Shown here piece after piece: positions 1 to 11,281 of a DNA stretch of 64,000 nucleotides. Position numbers and translations under genes: made by a program. Source of the DNA: Williamsia sp. 1138 (GTDB lineage Bacteria; Actinomycetota; Actinomycetes; Mycobacteriales; Mycobacteriaceae); NCBI RefSeq assembly GCF_002095435.2, contig NZ_MJEJ02000052.1, positions 1-64,000 of the forward strand, in the 5' to 3' direction. The first letter of the stretch is position 1. The number at the start of each line of letters is the position of its first letter. A model generated the notes under the pieces. That model made no database searches. It was not told where the DNA came from and saw only the letters and a list, made by a program, of their open reading frames with translations.

Positions 1-3138
<3,138 letters not shown>

Positions 3139-3256
3139 CCAAAACAAGTAATGAAACTTTTGTTTCGCATCCACTGTGCAATATCTGAAACAACACACAA
3201 ACAACACAATGATCAGCACTAATCACTTGTGGTTTGTGTGATGGTTGTTTCATAGA

Positions 3257-3374
3257 GTTACGGCGGCTATAGCGGTGGGGAAACGCCCGGTCCCATTCCG
3301 AACCCGGAAGCTAAGCCCACCAGCGCCAATGGTACTGCACCCTAATCAGTGTGGGAGAGTAGGACACCGCCGAA
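3257..3374 (+). rRNA. rrf: 5S ribosomal RNA
   Basis: It begins GTTACGGCGGC and ends GACACCGCCGAAC, whose complementary ends form helix I. The internal block CCCATTCCGAACCCGGAAG is the conserved 5S loop sequence. It sits about 118 nt after the 23S 3' end, the normal spacing in an actinobacterial rrn operon. No tRNA lies between them. The ends may be off by one or two bases. Confidence 0.96.
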
Positions 3375-3385
3375 CACAATTTGCG

Positions 3386-3429
3386 AATACCCCGTATCCG
3401 GAGTCTCACGACTTCGAATACGGGGTATT
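3386..3429 (+). terminator. rRNA operon terminator hairpin
   Basis: A perfect 12-bp stem (AATACCCCGTAT, 3386-3397, with ATACGGGGTATT, 3418-3429) continues after one mismatch into a 7-bp inner stem with one G-U pair, closed by the tetraloop TCAC (3406-3409). It starts 12 nt after the 5S gene and ends in a short T run. It is the strongest hairpin in the window and is read as the rrn terminator. Confidence 0.92.
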
Positions 3430-3492
3430 TTGCTATGTGTCTGTCGCTGCTGACAGCCCGCGACAGCTCATGGCAGATCTATGTAAGGCCCC

Positions 3493-3529
3493 ACTCCTAG
3501 CGTCAGAGACATCAACGCGAGCTAGGAGT
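3493..3529 (+). promoter_or_regulatory. Inverted repeat enclosing the MFS ribosome binding site
   Basis: ACTCCTAGC (3493-3501) and GCTAGGAGT (3521-3529) form a perfect 9-bp inverted repeat with a 19-nt loop. The right arm contains the AGGAG Shine-Dalgarno of the MFS gene (ATG at 3537, 8-nt spacer). Folding of the mRNA would hide the ribosome binding site. It could also be a DNA operator. The arms are visible; the regulatory role is inferred. Confidence 0.5.
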
Positions 3530-3536
3530 CCTCGAT

Positions 3537-4997
3537 ATGTCCATGACCAAGACTGCGACCGCTACACCGTCGCGCACCTATACCTCCCTCGCTGCGGCGT
3601 GGATCCCACTTGCCGCGCTGTGTCTGGCGTTCTTCGTCGAGATGGTCGACAACACACTCCTGTCGATCGCGCTGCCGACCATCGGCCGCGACCTCGGCAG
3701 CGGCACCACGGCCCTGCAATGGGTTACCGGTGCCTATTCACTCACCTTCGGTGGCCTGCTGCTGACCGCCGGCTCGATCGCTGACAGATTCGGTCGCCGA
3801 CGGGTACTGCTGATCGGGTTGGGAGTGTTCGGCACCCTGAGCCTGCTCGTGGTGGCCGTGACCACGACCGGCGAACTCATCGCCTTGCGCGCTGCACTCG
3901 GAGTCGCCGCTGCAGCCATGGCCCCGATCACGAACTCACTGGTATTTCGGCTTTTCGATGACAAGACCCTGCGCATGCGAGCCATGACGTTGATGATCGT
4001 CGTCGGGATGTCTGGATTCGTCCTCGGCCCGGTGCTCGGTGGCACGGTTCTGACCCATGTGAGCTGGGAATGGCTGCTGGTCGTCAACGCGCCCATCGCC
4101 CTGATTGCCGGCGTCGGGGTCTGGTTCGGTGTCTCGCCCGACCGACGCGACGGCCTCACCAACGACCGTCTCGACCTGCCCGGCGCATTCCTGAGCATCA
4201 GTGCCATTGGCCTGGCCTGCTGGTCGCTGACCAGTGGTGTCCTGCACGGCTGGCTCTCCCCAGTGACGGTGGCATCTATCGTCGGCGCCCTCGCTGCCGG
4301 CGCTGCGTTCATCTGGCACGAACGTCGCAGCGCTGCACCCATGCTCGACCTTCGCCTGTTCTCCGTCGGCACGGTCAGAGGCGCCACCATTGCCCAGATC
4401 GGGACGTCGATCGCGATGGCGAGCGTGATGTTCGGGTTGATCCTGCACTTCCAGTACGCCTACGGCTGGAGCCCGATGAAGGCCGGTCTGGCCAACCTGC
4501 CCATCATCGTCACCATGATCGCGGCGACCCCGCTCTCGGAGTGGCTGGGAGCCCGGTTCGGCCATCGGATCGCCTGCCTGGTCGGCGCGGCCTGCCTCGG
4601 TGGTTCCTTGCTCGGTCTGTCGTGGGGCGTCGAGCACGGATACCTGGCAATCGCGATCTGCCTGGTGGTGATGACGATCGGCCTGCGCACCGTCATGACG
4701 ATCTGTGCGGTGGCACTTGTCGAGGCGATGCCGGCCAACCGCACGTCGATCGGAACAGCCCTGAACGACACCGCACAGGAAGTCGGCACCAGCGTCGGTA
4801 CCGCGGTGGTCGGCACTCTCATCGCGGCACTGGTGACCACCCAGCTACCCGTTGGCGCCTGGAGCAGCAGCCTGATCGATTCGTTCTTCCAGGGCGAACG
4901 CATCACCTACGCGATCCTCGGGGTCGTCGTCGGACTGGTCGCCGCCGCCGGCGCGCTCATGCTCACCAACTCGCGCACTACGGAGGAGGCCCACTGA
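3537..4997 (+). CDS. MFS transporter, DHA2 (EmrB/QacA-like) drug exporter family
   Basis: 486 residues, almost entirely hydrophobic segments, consistent with the 12-14 helices of DHA2 proton-drug antiporters. The first helix carries the acidic motif VDNTLLSIALPTI (residues 37-49) typical of DHA2. The loop between helices 2 and 3 carries motif A (GSIADRFGRRRV, about 79-90). The role is proton-driven export of toxic small molecules from the inner membrane; the substrate cannot be told. Start chosen at 3537 from AGGAG at 3524-3528. The Shine-Dalgarno lies in an inverted repeat, hinting at translational control. It stands alone directly after the rrn terminator. Confidence 0.9.
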   Translation: MSMTKTATATPSRTYTSLAAAWIPLAALCLAFFVEMVDNTLLSIALPTIGRDLGSGTTALQWVTGAYSLTFGGLLLTAGSIADRFGRRRVLLIGLGVFGTLSLLVVAVTTTGELIALRAALGVAAAAMAPITNSLVFRLFDDKTLRMRAMTLMIVVGMSGFVLGPVLGGTVLTHVSWEWLLVVNAPIALIAGVGVWFGVSPDRRDGLTNDRLDLPGAFLSISAIGLACWSLTSGVLHGWLSPVTVASIVGALAAGAAFIWHERRSAAPMLDLRLFSVGTVRGATIAQIGTSIAMASVMFGLILHFQYAYGWSPMKAGLANLPIIVTMIAATPLSEWLGARFGHRIACLVGAACLGGSLLGLSWGVEHGYLAIAICLVVMTIGLRTVMTICAVALVEAMPANRTSIGTALNDTAQEVGTSVGTAVVGTLIAALVTTQLPVGAWSSSLIDSFFQGERITYAILGVVVGLVAAAGALMLTNSRTTEEAH

Positions 4998-5074
4998 CGT
5001 CTGATACCACCGGTCTGCACCTAACCGTTTCGCGGTGTGGTCTAGTACTTGTGCACCGACAGTGGGGGATACGA

Positions 5075-5494
5075 ATGCAGATGCGTACGAGGTTCTTGGT
5101 CGTGATGGTTGCGGTCCTGGCCCCTTTGATCGTCACCGGGCCGGGTACCGCCGCAGCGGAACCCGTCCGCGCCGCCGAGGGGTACGGGTTCCGTCTCGAT
5201 CCCTTGACCACCAAACTGTTCGCCACCGACCCAGCGCGTGCTCTCGCCGATCTGGCGCACAGCCGATCGCTGTCTGCGCCGTACGGGCTCGAAGGCCAGA
5301 ACTTCTGGCTCGCGACCGAATTGGCACAGCGGGCGGCGCGTCATCCTCAGGGTTGTGTGGAGTTCCACGTGCGCACCTCCGCCGACCGATCCACGTGGTC
5401 CGCCGTCGGGAGGCCGCTCAACCCCTGCCCTTGGGTCGTGCCGTCCATGTGGCGGGAAGCACCTACGCCGATCGGCGGCTGGAGCCGGGGATAG
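5075..5494 (+). CDS. Small secreted protein of unknown function
   Basis: 139 residues from ATG 5075, preceded by GGGGG at 5064-5068. The open frame extends far upstream in the wrong frame of the MFS gene, so this start was chosen for its ribosome binding site and signal peptide. Residues 1-26 are a classic Sec signal (MQMRTRF, a hydrophobic core, then an AAA-E cleavage region). The mature part is rich in Trp and Pro, has two cysteines (in the GCVEF and NPCPW contexts) and could form one disulfide. I do not recognise the family with confidence; a DUF2599-like secreted actinobacterial protein is possible. Confidence 0.72.
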   Translation: MQMRTRFLVVMVAVLAPLIVTGPGTAAAEPVRAAEGYGFRLDPLTTKLFATDPARALADLAHSRSLSAPYGLEGQNFWLATELAQRAARHPQGCVEFHVRTSADRSTWSAVGRPLNPCPWVVPSMWREAPTPIGGWSRG

Positions 5495-5561
5495 TCCCCG
5501 CTTGTCCCCGCCGACAACCACCATCGGCAGAGTGAACTTCGCAAGCAGATAGGCTCGGTCA

Positions 5562-8500
5562 GTGTTTTCCAGCTGGGCCCATTCGATCACCGCGGAGCGG
5601 CTCGCACCTACGTTCGGTGCCAACGTCGTCACGCGGGGCGAGGAGTGGCTCCGCGACGGGTCGGTCACCGACCTCGCCTGGGAAGGCGGATCGGTCCAGG
5701 AACTCAGCGGAACCTGCGTGGGGCCGGACGGAGACAGAAACGACGTCACGATCTCGTTTGCCTCGGTAGGCGAGAGGTGGTCCATTGGGCGCGCCATCTG
5801 CACCTGCCCGGTCAGGATGTGGTGTAAGCACGGCGCGGCCCTGCTGCTCACCGCCGCGCAACCGGCGGATGAGGATCGGACGAGTTCTCCGTCGTGGGAG
5901 TCGGTTGCGACATCGATCATTTCCGAGTCCGCCCCCGGACAGTCCGGGAAAGCGCTGGCTCTGCTGGTCAGCGTCGACCAACCCGCCCCTCGTTCCGACG
6001 ACGGCCCGTCGATACGCCTGCTGCCGGTCACGGTCGATGACGACGGCATGTGGGTGCGGACTGGTATCTCGTGGCGGGTAGTCGGTGGCCCGGACGTTCA
6101 CGGCGAGTTCGATGCCGGCCAATTCCGGGCTTTGCAGCGCTTGGCTCAGACCGACGACGGGTTACTCGGCTCCAGCCCTCACAGTCATCTCGACCTGACC
6201 AAAGCTCCCGCGGCGATCTGGTCTGCGCTCGAGGATGTGCTGGCTGCGGGCATCCCGCTGATCGCTGATACGTCGTCCCTCGCCGACCACGTCGCGATCG
6301 CTAAGCGTGCTGTGCTCGGCCTGGACATCGGGCCGAGTGAGACCCCCGCGTCGGCGTCGCTCAAGGCGCACATGATCGTCGACGACGAAGCCTGGAACCT
6401 CGCCGACACCCATCTGTTCGGCGCTCCGACCGCTCATGGGGTGTTCCGGGTGGTCGACCGCGTGCTGACCCTGGCCCCGTTCGATCCGGTGCCCCCCAAC
6501 TCCCTGCTGCAGATGGCCAGGAGCAAGCTGACATCCCAGATTCCCGTCGCCGACGCCGACCACTTCATGAACGACGTGCTGCCGCGGTTGCAGGCATCGG
6601 TCCCGGTACGGGTGGCCCCCGGTCTGTTCGAACCGCCGGACATCAGCGGTCCGACACCGGTGCTGATCGTGACAACCTCGGACGAGGGGGCGCGGGTGCA
6701 CTGGTCCGTCCGCTACAGCGTCAACGGTGAACCCCGGGACTCCGATCCGTCGAAGCGGATACCGTCGGGCAGCCACCGCAGCAAGAGCGCCGAAGGTGCT
6801 GTGTGGCAACAGATCGACGACGTGCTGCGTGCCGTGGTCGCCTCCTCCGACACCTGGCCGCAGCAGGCGCGCGACGCCCTTGACGCGGTCCCGACGGCGT
6901 CGATGACACAGCCCATGATCAAGGAGTTCCACGCCCTACGTGCTGCCGAAGGCGTCGACGAGGCCTTGGCAGCCGCGTCGCTGCGCACACTGTGGGCGGG
7001 CGTGACGCTCTCGGAGGTGGAGGCCGCCCGCTTCTACGTCGAGGTGTTGCCGCAGATCGTCGAACGCGACGACATCATCGTCGAGCTGTCCGAGGAGCTC
7101 GCCGGATATCGCCGGGCGGATTCCGCTGCGCAACTGCAGTTCTCGGCCCCCGACGCACAGACCGTGGGCAACGACTGGTTCGATCTGCGGATCACCGTCA
7201 CCGTCGACGGCGAGCAGGTTCCGCTGGCAGCGTTGATCAGAGAGCTGACCGCCGGCGCGACGTACATGCTCCTTCCGTCCGGAACCTACTTCGCCCTCGA
7301 CACCCCGGAGTTGACCCGGCTTGTCGAACTCCTGGCGGAGGGGCGGGCCCTCGGCGAGTTGGACGGGGACCAGGCCAAGGCGAGCTCGTTCAACGTCCCA
7401 CTCTGGGAGGAGCTACTCGAACTCGGCATCGTCGACGATCAAACACGGGCGTGGCAGCAGAATCTGGCCCGATTGCGGTCCGCGCGGCCTCCCGTCGCGG
7501 TCGAGCCGCCGGAGATGTTGCACGCCGAGGTGCGTCCGTATCAGCTCGACGGACTCAACTGGCTGACCTTTCTGTGGGACAACGGCTTGGGCGGCATCCT
7601 CGCCGACGACATGGGCCTGGGGAAGACCCTGCAGACGCTGGCTCTCATCGGACGGATCCGCGAGGCCGGCGAGTCGACCAAGCCCTTCCTGGTGGTCGCG
7701 CCCACCAGCGTCATCGCCAACTGGCTGGCCGAGTGCGAGAAGTTCACCCCGGATCTGACGGCGGTCGCGGTGACGGCGTCCGAGGCGAAGAGCCGCGGGT
7801 CGCTGCAGGAGCGGATCGCCGGTGCTGACATAGTCATCACGTCGTATACGTTGCTGCGCATCGATTTCCCCGTGTTCGACGATGTCGAGTGGGGTGGGTT
7901 GATCCTTGACGAGGCGCAGTTCGTCAAGAACCACAAGGCGAAAGCGCACCAATGTGCCCGGCGGTTGTCGACGCCGTTCAAGCTGGCGATCACCGGTACT
8001 CCGATGGAGAACAACCTGATGGAACTGTGGTCGCTGCTGTCGATCACAGCGCCGGGGCTGTTCGCCAAGCCCAAGCAGTTCACCGAATTCTTCCGGCGAC
8101 CGATCGAGAGCGGCGCCCACCCCGAACGGTTGGCGACGCTTCGCCGTCGTATCAAGCCGGTGATGCTGCGGCGCACCAAGGATCAGGTCGCCACCGACCT
8201 ACCGCCGAAGCAGGAACAGGTGGTCCCGGTGACGTTGATCGACAAGCACCAGAAGATCTACGACACCCGACTGGCCCGCGAGCGTCAGAAAGTCCTTGGT
8301 CTGTTGGGGGATTGGGAGCGCAACCGCTTCGAGATCTTCCGTTCGCTGACGATGCTGCGGCAGTTGAGCCTGCACGCCGGACTGGTGGATCCGACGAAGC
8401 GGGATGTGCCGTCCGCCAAGGTCGAGTTCCTCGAGGAGCATCTGCCGGAGTTGATTGCCGAGGGACACAGTGCACTGGTCTTCAGCCAGTTCACCGGTTT

Positions 8501-8921
8501 CCTGGCGATCATCCGTGAACACCTGGACGCGGCGCAGATCCCCTACAGCTACCTCGACGGGTCGATGACCGCGCGCCAGCGCACCGAGGCCATCATGGCG
8601 TTCTCGGCCGGCACCACGAAGGTATTCCTGATCAGCCTCAAGGCCGGCGGCTTCGGTCTCAACCTGACCGAGGCCGACTACGTGTACGTCTGCGATCCCT
8701 GGTGGAACCCAGCCGCCGAAGCCCAGGCCGTCGACCGCGCCCATCGCATCGGCCAGACCCGGCCTGTCACCGTGTACCGGCTGGTGTCGGCGGGAACCAT
8801 CGAGGAGAAAGTCGTTGCGTTGCAGGATCGTAAACGTGAACTGTTCTCGGCCGTCATGGACGAGGGCGAGATGTTCGGCAGTGCGATCGGTGTCGATGAC
8901 ATCCGCGAGTTGCTCGGGTAG
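5562..8921 (+). CDS. SNF2-family DEAD/DEAH helicase with SWIM zinc finger
   Basis: 1119 residues from a GTG start. An N-terminal SWIM-type zinc finger is visible as C80-x-C82-x5-C88-x-H90. The C-terminal third is a complete Snf2 motor: Walker A in DDMGLGKT (about 680-688), Walker B DEAQ (about 783), and helicase-C blocks LKAGGFGLNLTEAD and AVDRAHRIGQ near the end. This is the HepA-like bacterial SWI/SNF helicase type, an ATP-dependent dsDNA or nucleoprotein translocase probably acting in repair or transcription recycling. The middle (about 100-640) is the less conserved substrate part. It is a stand-alone gene convergent with the tetR gene; the stops are 10 nt apart. Confidence 0.93.
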   Translation: MFSSWAHSITAERLAPTFGANVVTRGEEWLRDGSVTDLAWEGGSVQELSGTCVGPDGDRNDVTISFASVGERWSIGRAICTCPVRMWCKHGAALLLTAAQPADEDRTSSPSWESVATSIISESAPGQSGKALALLVSVDQPAPRSDDGPSIRLLPVTVDDDGMWVRTGISWRVVGGPDVHGEFDAGQFRALQRLAQTDDGLLGSSPHSHLDLTKAPAAIWSALEDVLAAGIPLIADTSSLADHVAIAKRAVLGLDIGPSETPASASLKAHMIVDDEAWNLADTHLFGAPTAHGVFRVVDRVLTLAPFDPVPPNSLLQMARSKLTSQIPVADADHFMNDVLPRLQASVPVRVAPGLFEPPDISGPTPVLIVTTSDEGARVHWSVRYSVNGEPRDSDPSKRIPSGSHRSKSAEGAVWQQIDDVLRAVVASSDTWPQQARDALDAVPTASMTQPMIKEFHALRAAEGVDEALAAASLRTLWAGVTLSEVEAARFYVEVLPQIVERDDIIVELSEELAGYRRADSAAQLQFSAPDAQTVGNDWFDLRITVTVDGEQVPLAALIRELTAGATYMLLPSGTYFALDTPELTRLVELLAEGRALGELDGDQAKASSFNVPLWEELLELGIVDDQTRAWQQNLARLRSARPPVAVEPPEMLHAEVRPYQLDGLNWLTFLWDNGLGGILADDMGLGKTLQTLALIGRIREAGESTKPFLVVAPTSVIANWLAECEKFTPDLTAVAVTASEAKSRGSLQERIAGADIVITSYTLLRIDFPVFDDVEWGGLILDEAQFVKNHKAKAHQCARRLSTPFKLAITGTPMENNLMELWSLLSITAPGLFAKPKQFTEFFRRPIESGAHPERLATLRRRIKPVMLRRTKDQVATDLPPKQEQVVPVTLIDKHQKIYDTRLARERQKVLGLLGDWERNRFEIFRSLTMLRQLSLHAGLVDPTKRDVPSAKVEFLEEHLPELIAEGHSALVFSQFTGFLAIIREHLDAAQIPYSYLDGSMTARQRTEAIMAFSAGTTKVFLISLKAGGFGLNLTEADYVYVCDPWWNPAAEAQAVDRAHRIGQTRPVTVYRLVSAGTIEEKVVALQDRKRELFSAVMDEGEMFGSAIGVDDIRELLG

Positions 8922-8930
8922 TTTCCAGGG

Positions 8931-9674
8931 TCAATCCGGGCGAATCTGGTCGTCAGACCCCAACGACTGTTCGAGATAGTCCAGTTGCTGCCGCATCTGC
9001 GCGATGATCCGGCCGGGCCCGGGTTCGGCACCGTCGGCGCGCGGATCGGCCACAGCACTGACGGCCATGTCTGCCAGTTGCTGGGCAACCTCGCGATCGT
9101 TGTCGGAGTCACCGGGGTGATGCCACCACGCGATCCAGTTCAGCATGCCGATGATGCCGAGAGCGGCGACCCGCGGATCGGCAGGGCGGAAGACCCCGGC
9201 CGCGATGCCCTCGTTCATCGCTGTGGTGAACTCCTTCAGCACCCGGCGCCGGCTCTGCCGGTAGGTCTCGGCCAGGGCTTCCGGTAGCTCCGCCTCGGAG
9301 CGGATGAGTAGCCGGAAACGGTCCTGCGTCTGGGTTTGGTGCAGGGCGATCGAGGTCGCCATCTCCCGGATCTTCGCCTCGGGGTCGAGGTCCGTGCGCT
9401 GGTTGATCTCATGCAGCAGCACCGCCGGCTCCTCGGCGATCTCACTGACCAGCCGCGCGAACAGCTCGTCCTTGTTCTTGACGTAGTGGTACATCGCCGG
9501 ACGCGTCAGACCGGTGGCGTCGGCGATGTCCTGCAATGTGGTGCTGGCCAGCCCCTTTTCGGCAAACAGCCGGGTGGCCTGCTCCATGATCTCGCGTTCC
9601 ACCAGCTCACGGCGCGGGTTGGTGCGGGCAGCCTTGGTGGTCGACGGTGTCTCGTCCGACGTCGACTTGGTCAT
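8931..9674 (-). CDS. TetR/AcrR family transcriptional regulator
   Basis: 247 residues. The N-terminal HTH is clear: a helix starting VEREIMEQATRLFAEKG, then TTLQDIADATGLTRPAMYHYVKNK trimmed here to its core TLQDIADATGLTRPAMYHYV. The C-terminal ligand domain is helical. The ATG at 9674 (MTKSTSDE) is preferred over the longer frame because it follows the monooxygenase stop by 19 nt. It is the last gene of the minus-strand catabolic operon, so it is probably autoregulated and is the best candidate to act at the divergent promoter region near 17.5 kb. The ligand is unknown, probably a pathway CoA-thioester or acid. Confidence 0.9.
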   Translation of the reverse strand: MTKSTSDETPSTTKAARTNPRRELVEREIMEQATRLFAEKGLASTTLQDIADATGLTRPAMYHYVKNKDELFARLVSEIAEEPAVLLHEINQRTDLDPEAKIREMATSIALHQTQTQDRFRLLIRSEAELPEALAETYRQSRRRVLKEFTTAMNEGIAAGVFRPADPRVAALGIIGMLNWIAWWHHPGDSDNDREVAQQLADMAVSAVADPRADGAEPGPGRIIAQMRQQLDYLEQSLGSDDQIRPD

Positions 9675-9693
9675 GAGCGAACAATAGTGGGCA

Positions 9694-11265
9694 TCACACC
9701 GTTGCCGTGCGAGCATCGTCGCGTGCGCCGCCGATCACCGCGTCGTCGACGATGCTCACCAGGTCTGTCCGCAGGCTGGCCAGCCCCGCGCTCAGGTCGC
9801 TGCGGTACGTCTCCGGAGCTTCCACCACGACGACGCGACCGGCGTGGCGGACCCGCTCGCCGAAGTCCAGGCGGGTGAGCACCGCGTCGCGATGCGGCGC
9901 ACCCGTCAGCCACACGAGGGTCTCGGTGGGCAGGGCGGCGAGCAAGGCGTCGGCGGGCTCACCCCAGGCCGACTCCAGGTCGACGTCGACGACCGCAGCC
10001 TCCATCCGCAGAGCGTCGTCAGCCATCCGGGTCGCAGCAGTGAGGCCCTCGCGATGCAGTGGACGACTCAGCACCCACTCGTTGATGTCGTGATCGGGTA
10101 CGTCGTCGGGGCGTACATCTGCGTAGTCGGCGAGTCCGCGCCGCGCGACGTCGGGCGCCGACTCCGCAAACCGCTTGAGGCTCACCTTCCCGGCCCGGGT
10201 CATGTACGCGACCATCAGCTGGTCGACGGGGATGTCCGTGCGTTGCGGGAACGATTCCCACCACAACTCGCTGCGCGTGGCAATCGACTGCAGGTACTCG
10301 ACGCCCGGCCGGCGCGCGGCCTCGTAGGCCGGCAGTGCATCCTCCAACGACGACGCGTCGCGCACTTCGCGGTCCAGAGCGATGGCATCTTCCATCGCCA
10401 GTTTGGTGCCCGATCCGATCGAGTAGTGCGCGGTGTGTGCCGCATCGCCGAGCAGGACGACGTTGCCCGCGTGCCAGCGTTCGCAGGTGACCGTCCGGAA
10501 CCGCAGCCACCGGGTGCGATTGCCGATCAGAGGGTGGCCACCGAGGGTGTCGACGAACGCATCCTGGAGGTACTTCAGTGACACCTCGTCGCTGTCGGAC
10601 GGGGCGGTGTTGTCGGTGGTGACATCGAAACCGGCATTGCGCCAGGTGGTCTCGTCGGTTTCGATGAGGAAGGTGCTGCGGTCCGCGGCGTAGGGATACG
10701 CGTGAGCGACAAAAGTGCCGTGCTCGGTGGCGACCGGGGTGAAGATGGCGCTCGGAAGCGCGAAATCTGTGGCGCACCAGAGGTACAGGCCCTTGCCGGT
10801 ACTGATATGGGGGCGGAACTCGTCGGCCAGCTCGGTGCGGGTCGCGCTACCCACGCCGTCGGCGGCGATGATCAGGTCGGCGTCGATGTCGGCGACGGAC
10901 CGTCGCCGTCCGAACTCGAGGGTGACCCCGGCAGCGTTCGCGTGCTGCTGCAACACCTCCAAGAGGGTGGTGCGGGCGATGGCCAACAGATCGCCGTGCG
11001 AGAGTCGCGCGACGGCATCGCCGACCTGCATTGACATCTCATGGTGATACGCGGCGTCCACGATCGCGTCGAGCGAGGCGGGGTCGGCCTCGCGCAGATT
11101 GCGTTGCGTTCGTGATGCCAGCCCGACACCGAACCCGAATGTGGTGTCGGGGGAGCCCTGTTCGTACACGGTGACGTCGGCGTCGGGATGGCTGCGTTTG
11201 AGGAGCCGGGCGGCGTAGAGGCCGCCGGGGCCTCCACCGAGCACAGCGATGCGCTGCAGTTTCAT
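9694..11265 (-). CDS. FAD-dependent monooxygenase, salicylyl-CoA 5-hydroxylase-like
   Basis: 523 residues from ATG 11265, with GAGGA in good position upstream. The Rossmann FAD motif GGGPGGLYAARLL starts at residue 9, followed by the TFGFGVGLAS block typical of salicylyl-CoA and anthraniloyl-CoA hydroxylases. The second FAD motif LLGDAAHTAHYSIGSG is also present. Such enzymes hydroxylate an aromatic acid bound as its CoA thioester using NAD(P)H and O2 in the cytoplasm. At 523 residues it is longer than a single-domain SdgC-type hydroxylase and lacks the second oxidoreductase domain of anthraniloyl-CoA monooxygenase. The neighbouring aryl-acid ligase fits supply of the CoA substrate. The exact substrate is not known. 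Confidence 0.8.
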   Translation of the reverse strand: MKLQRIAVLGGGPGGLYAARLLKRSHPDADVTVYEQGSPDTTFGFGVGLASRTQRNLREADPASLDAIVDAAYHHEMSMQVGDAVARLSHGDLLAIARTTLLEVLQQHANAAGVTLEFGRRRSVADIDADLIIAADGVGSATRTELADEFRPHISTGKGLYLWCATDFALPSAIFTPVATEHGTFVAHAYPYAADRSTFLIETDETTWRNAGFDVTTDNTAPSDSDEVSLKYLQDAFVDTLGGHPLIGNRTRWLRFRTVTCERWHAGNVVLLGDAAHTAHYSIGSGTKLAMEDAIALDREVRDASSLEDALPAYEAARRPGVEYLQSIATRSELWWESFPQRTDIPVDQLMVAYMTRAGKVSLKRFAESAPDVARRGLADYADVRPDDVPDHDINEWVLSRPLHREGLTAATRMADDALRMEAAVVDVDLESAWGEPADALLAALPTETLVWLTGAPHRDAVLTRLDFGERVRHAGRVVVVEAPETYRSDLSAGLASLRTDLVSIVDDAVIGGARDDARTATV

Positions 11266-11281
11266 CGAATTGTCCTCACTG

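Noticed and set aside
4070-5074. Open frame joining the MFS region to the secreted protein
   Set aside because: It is an Arg/Pro-rich shadow of the MFS gene; the real secreted protein starts at 5075 with its own signal peptide.
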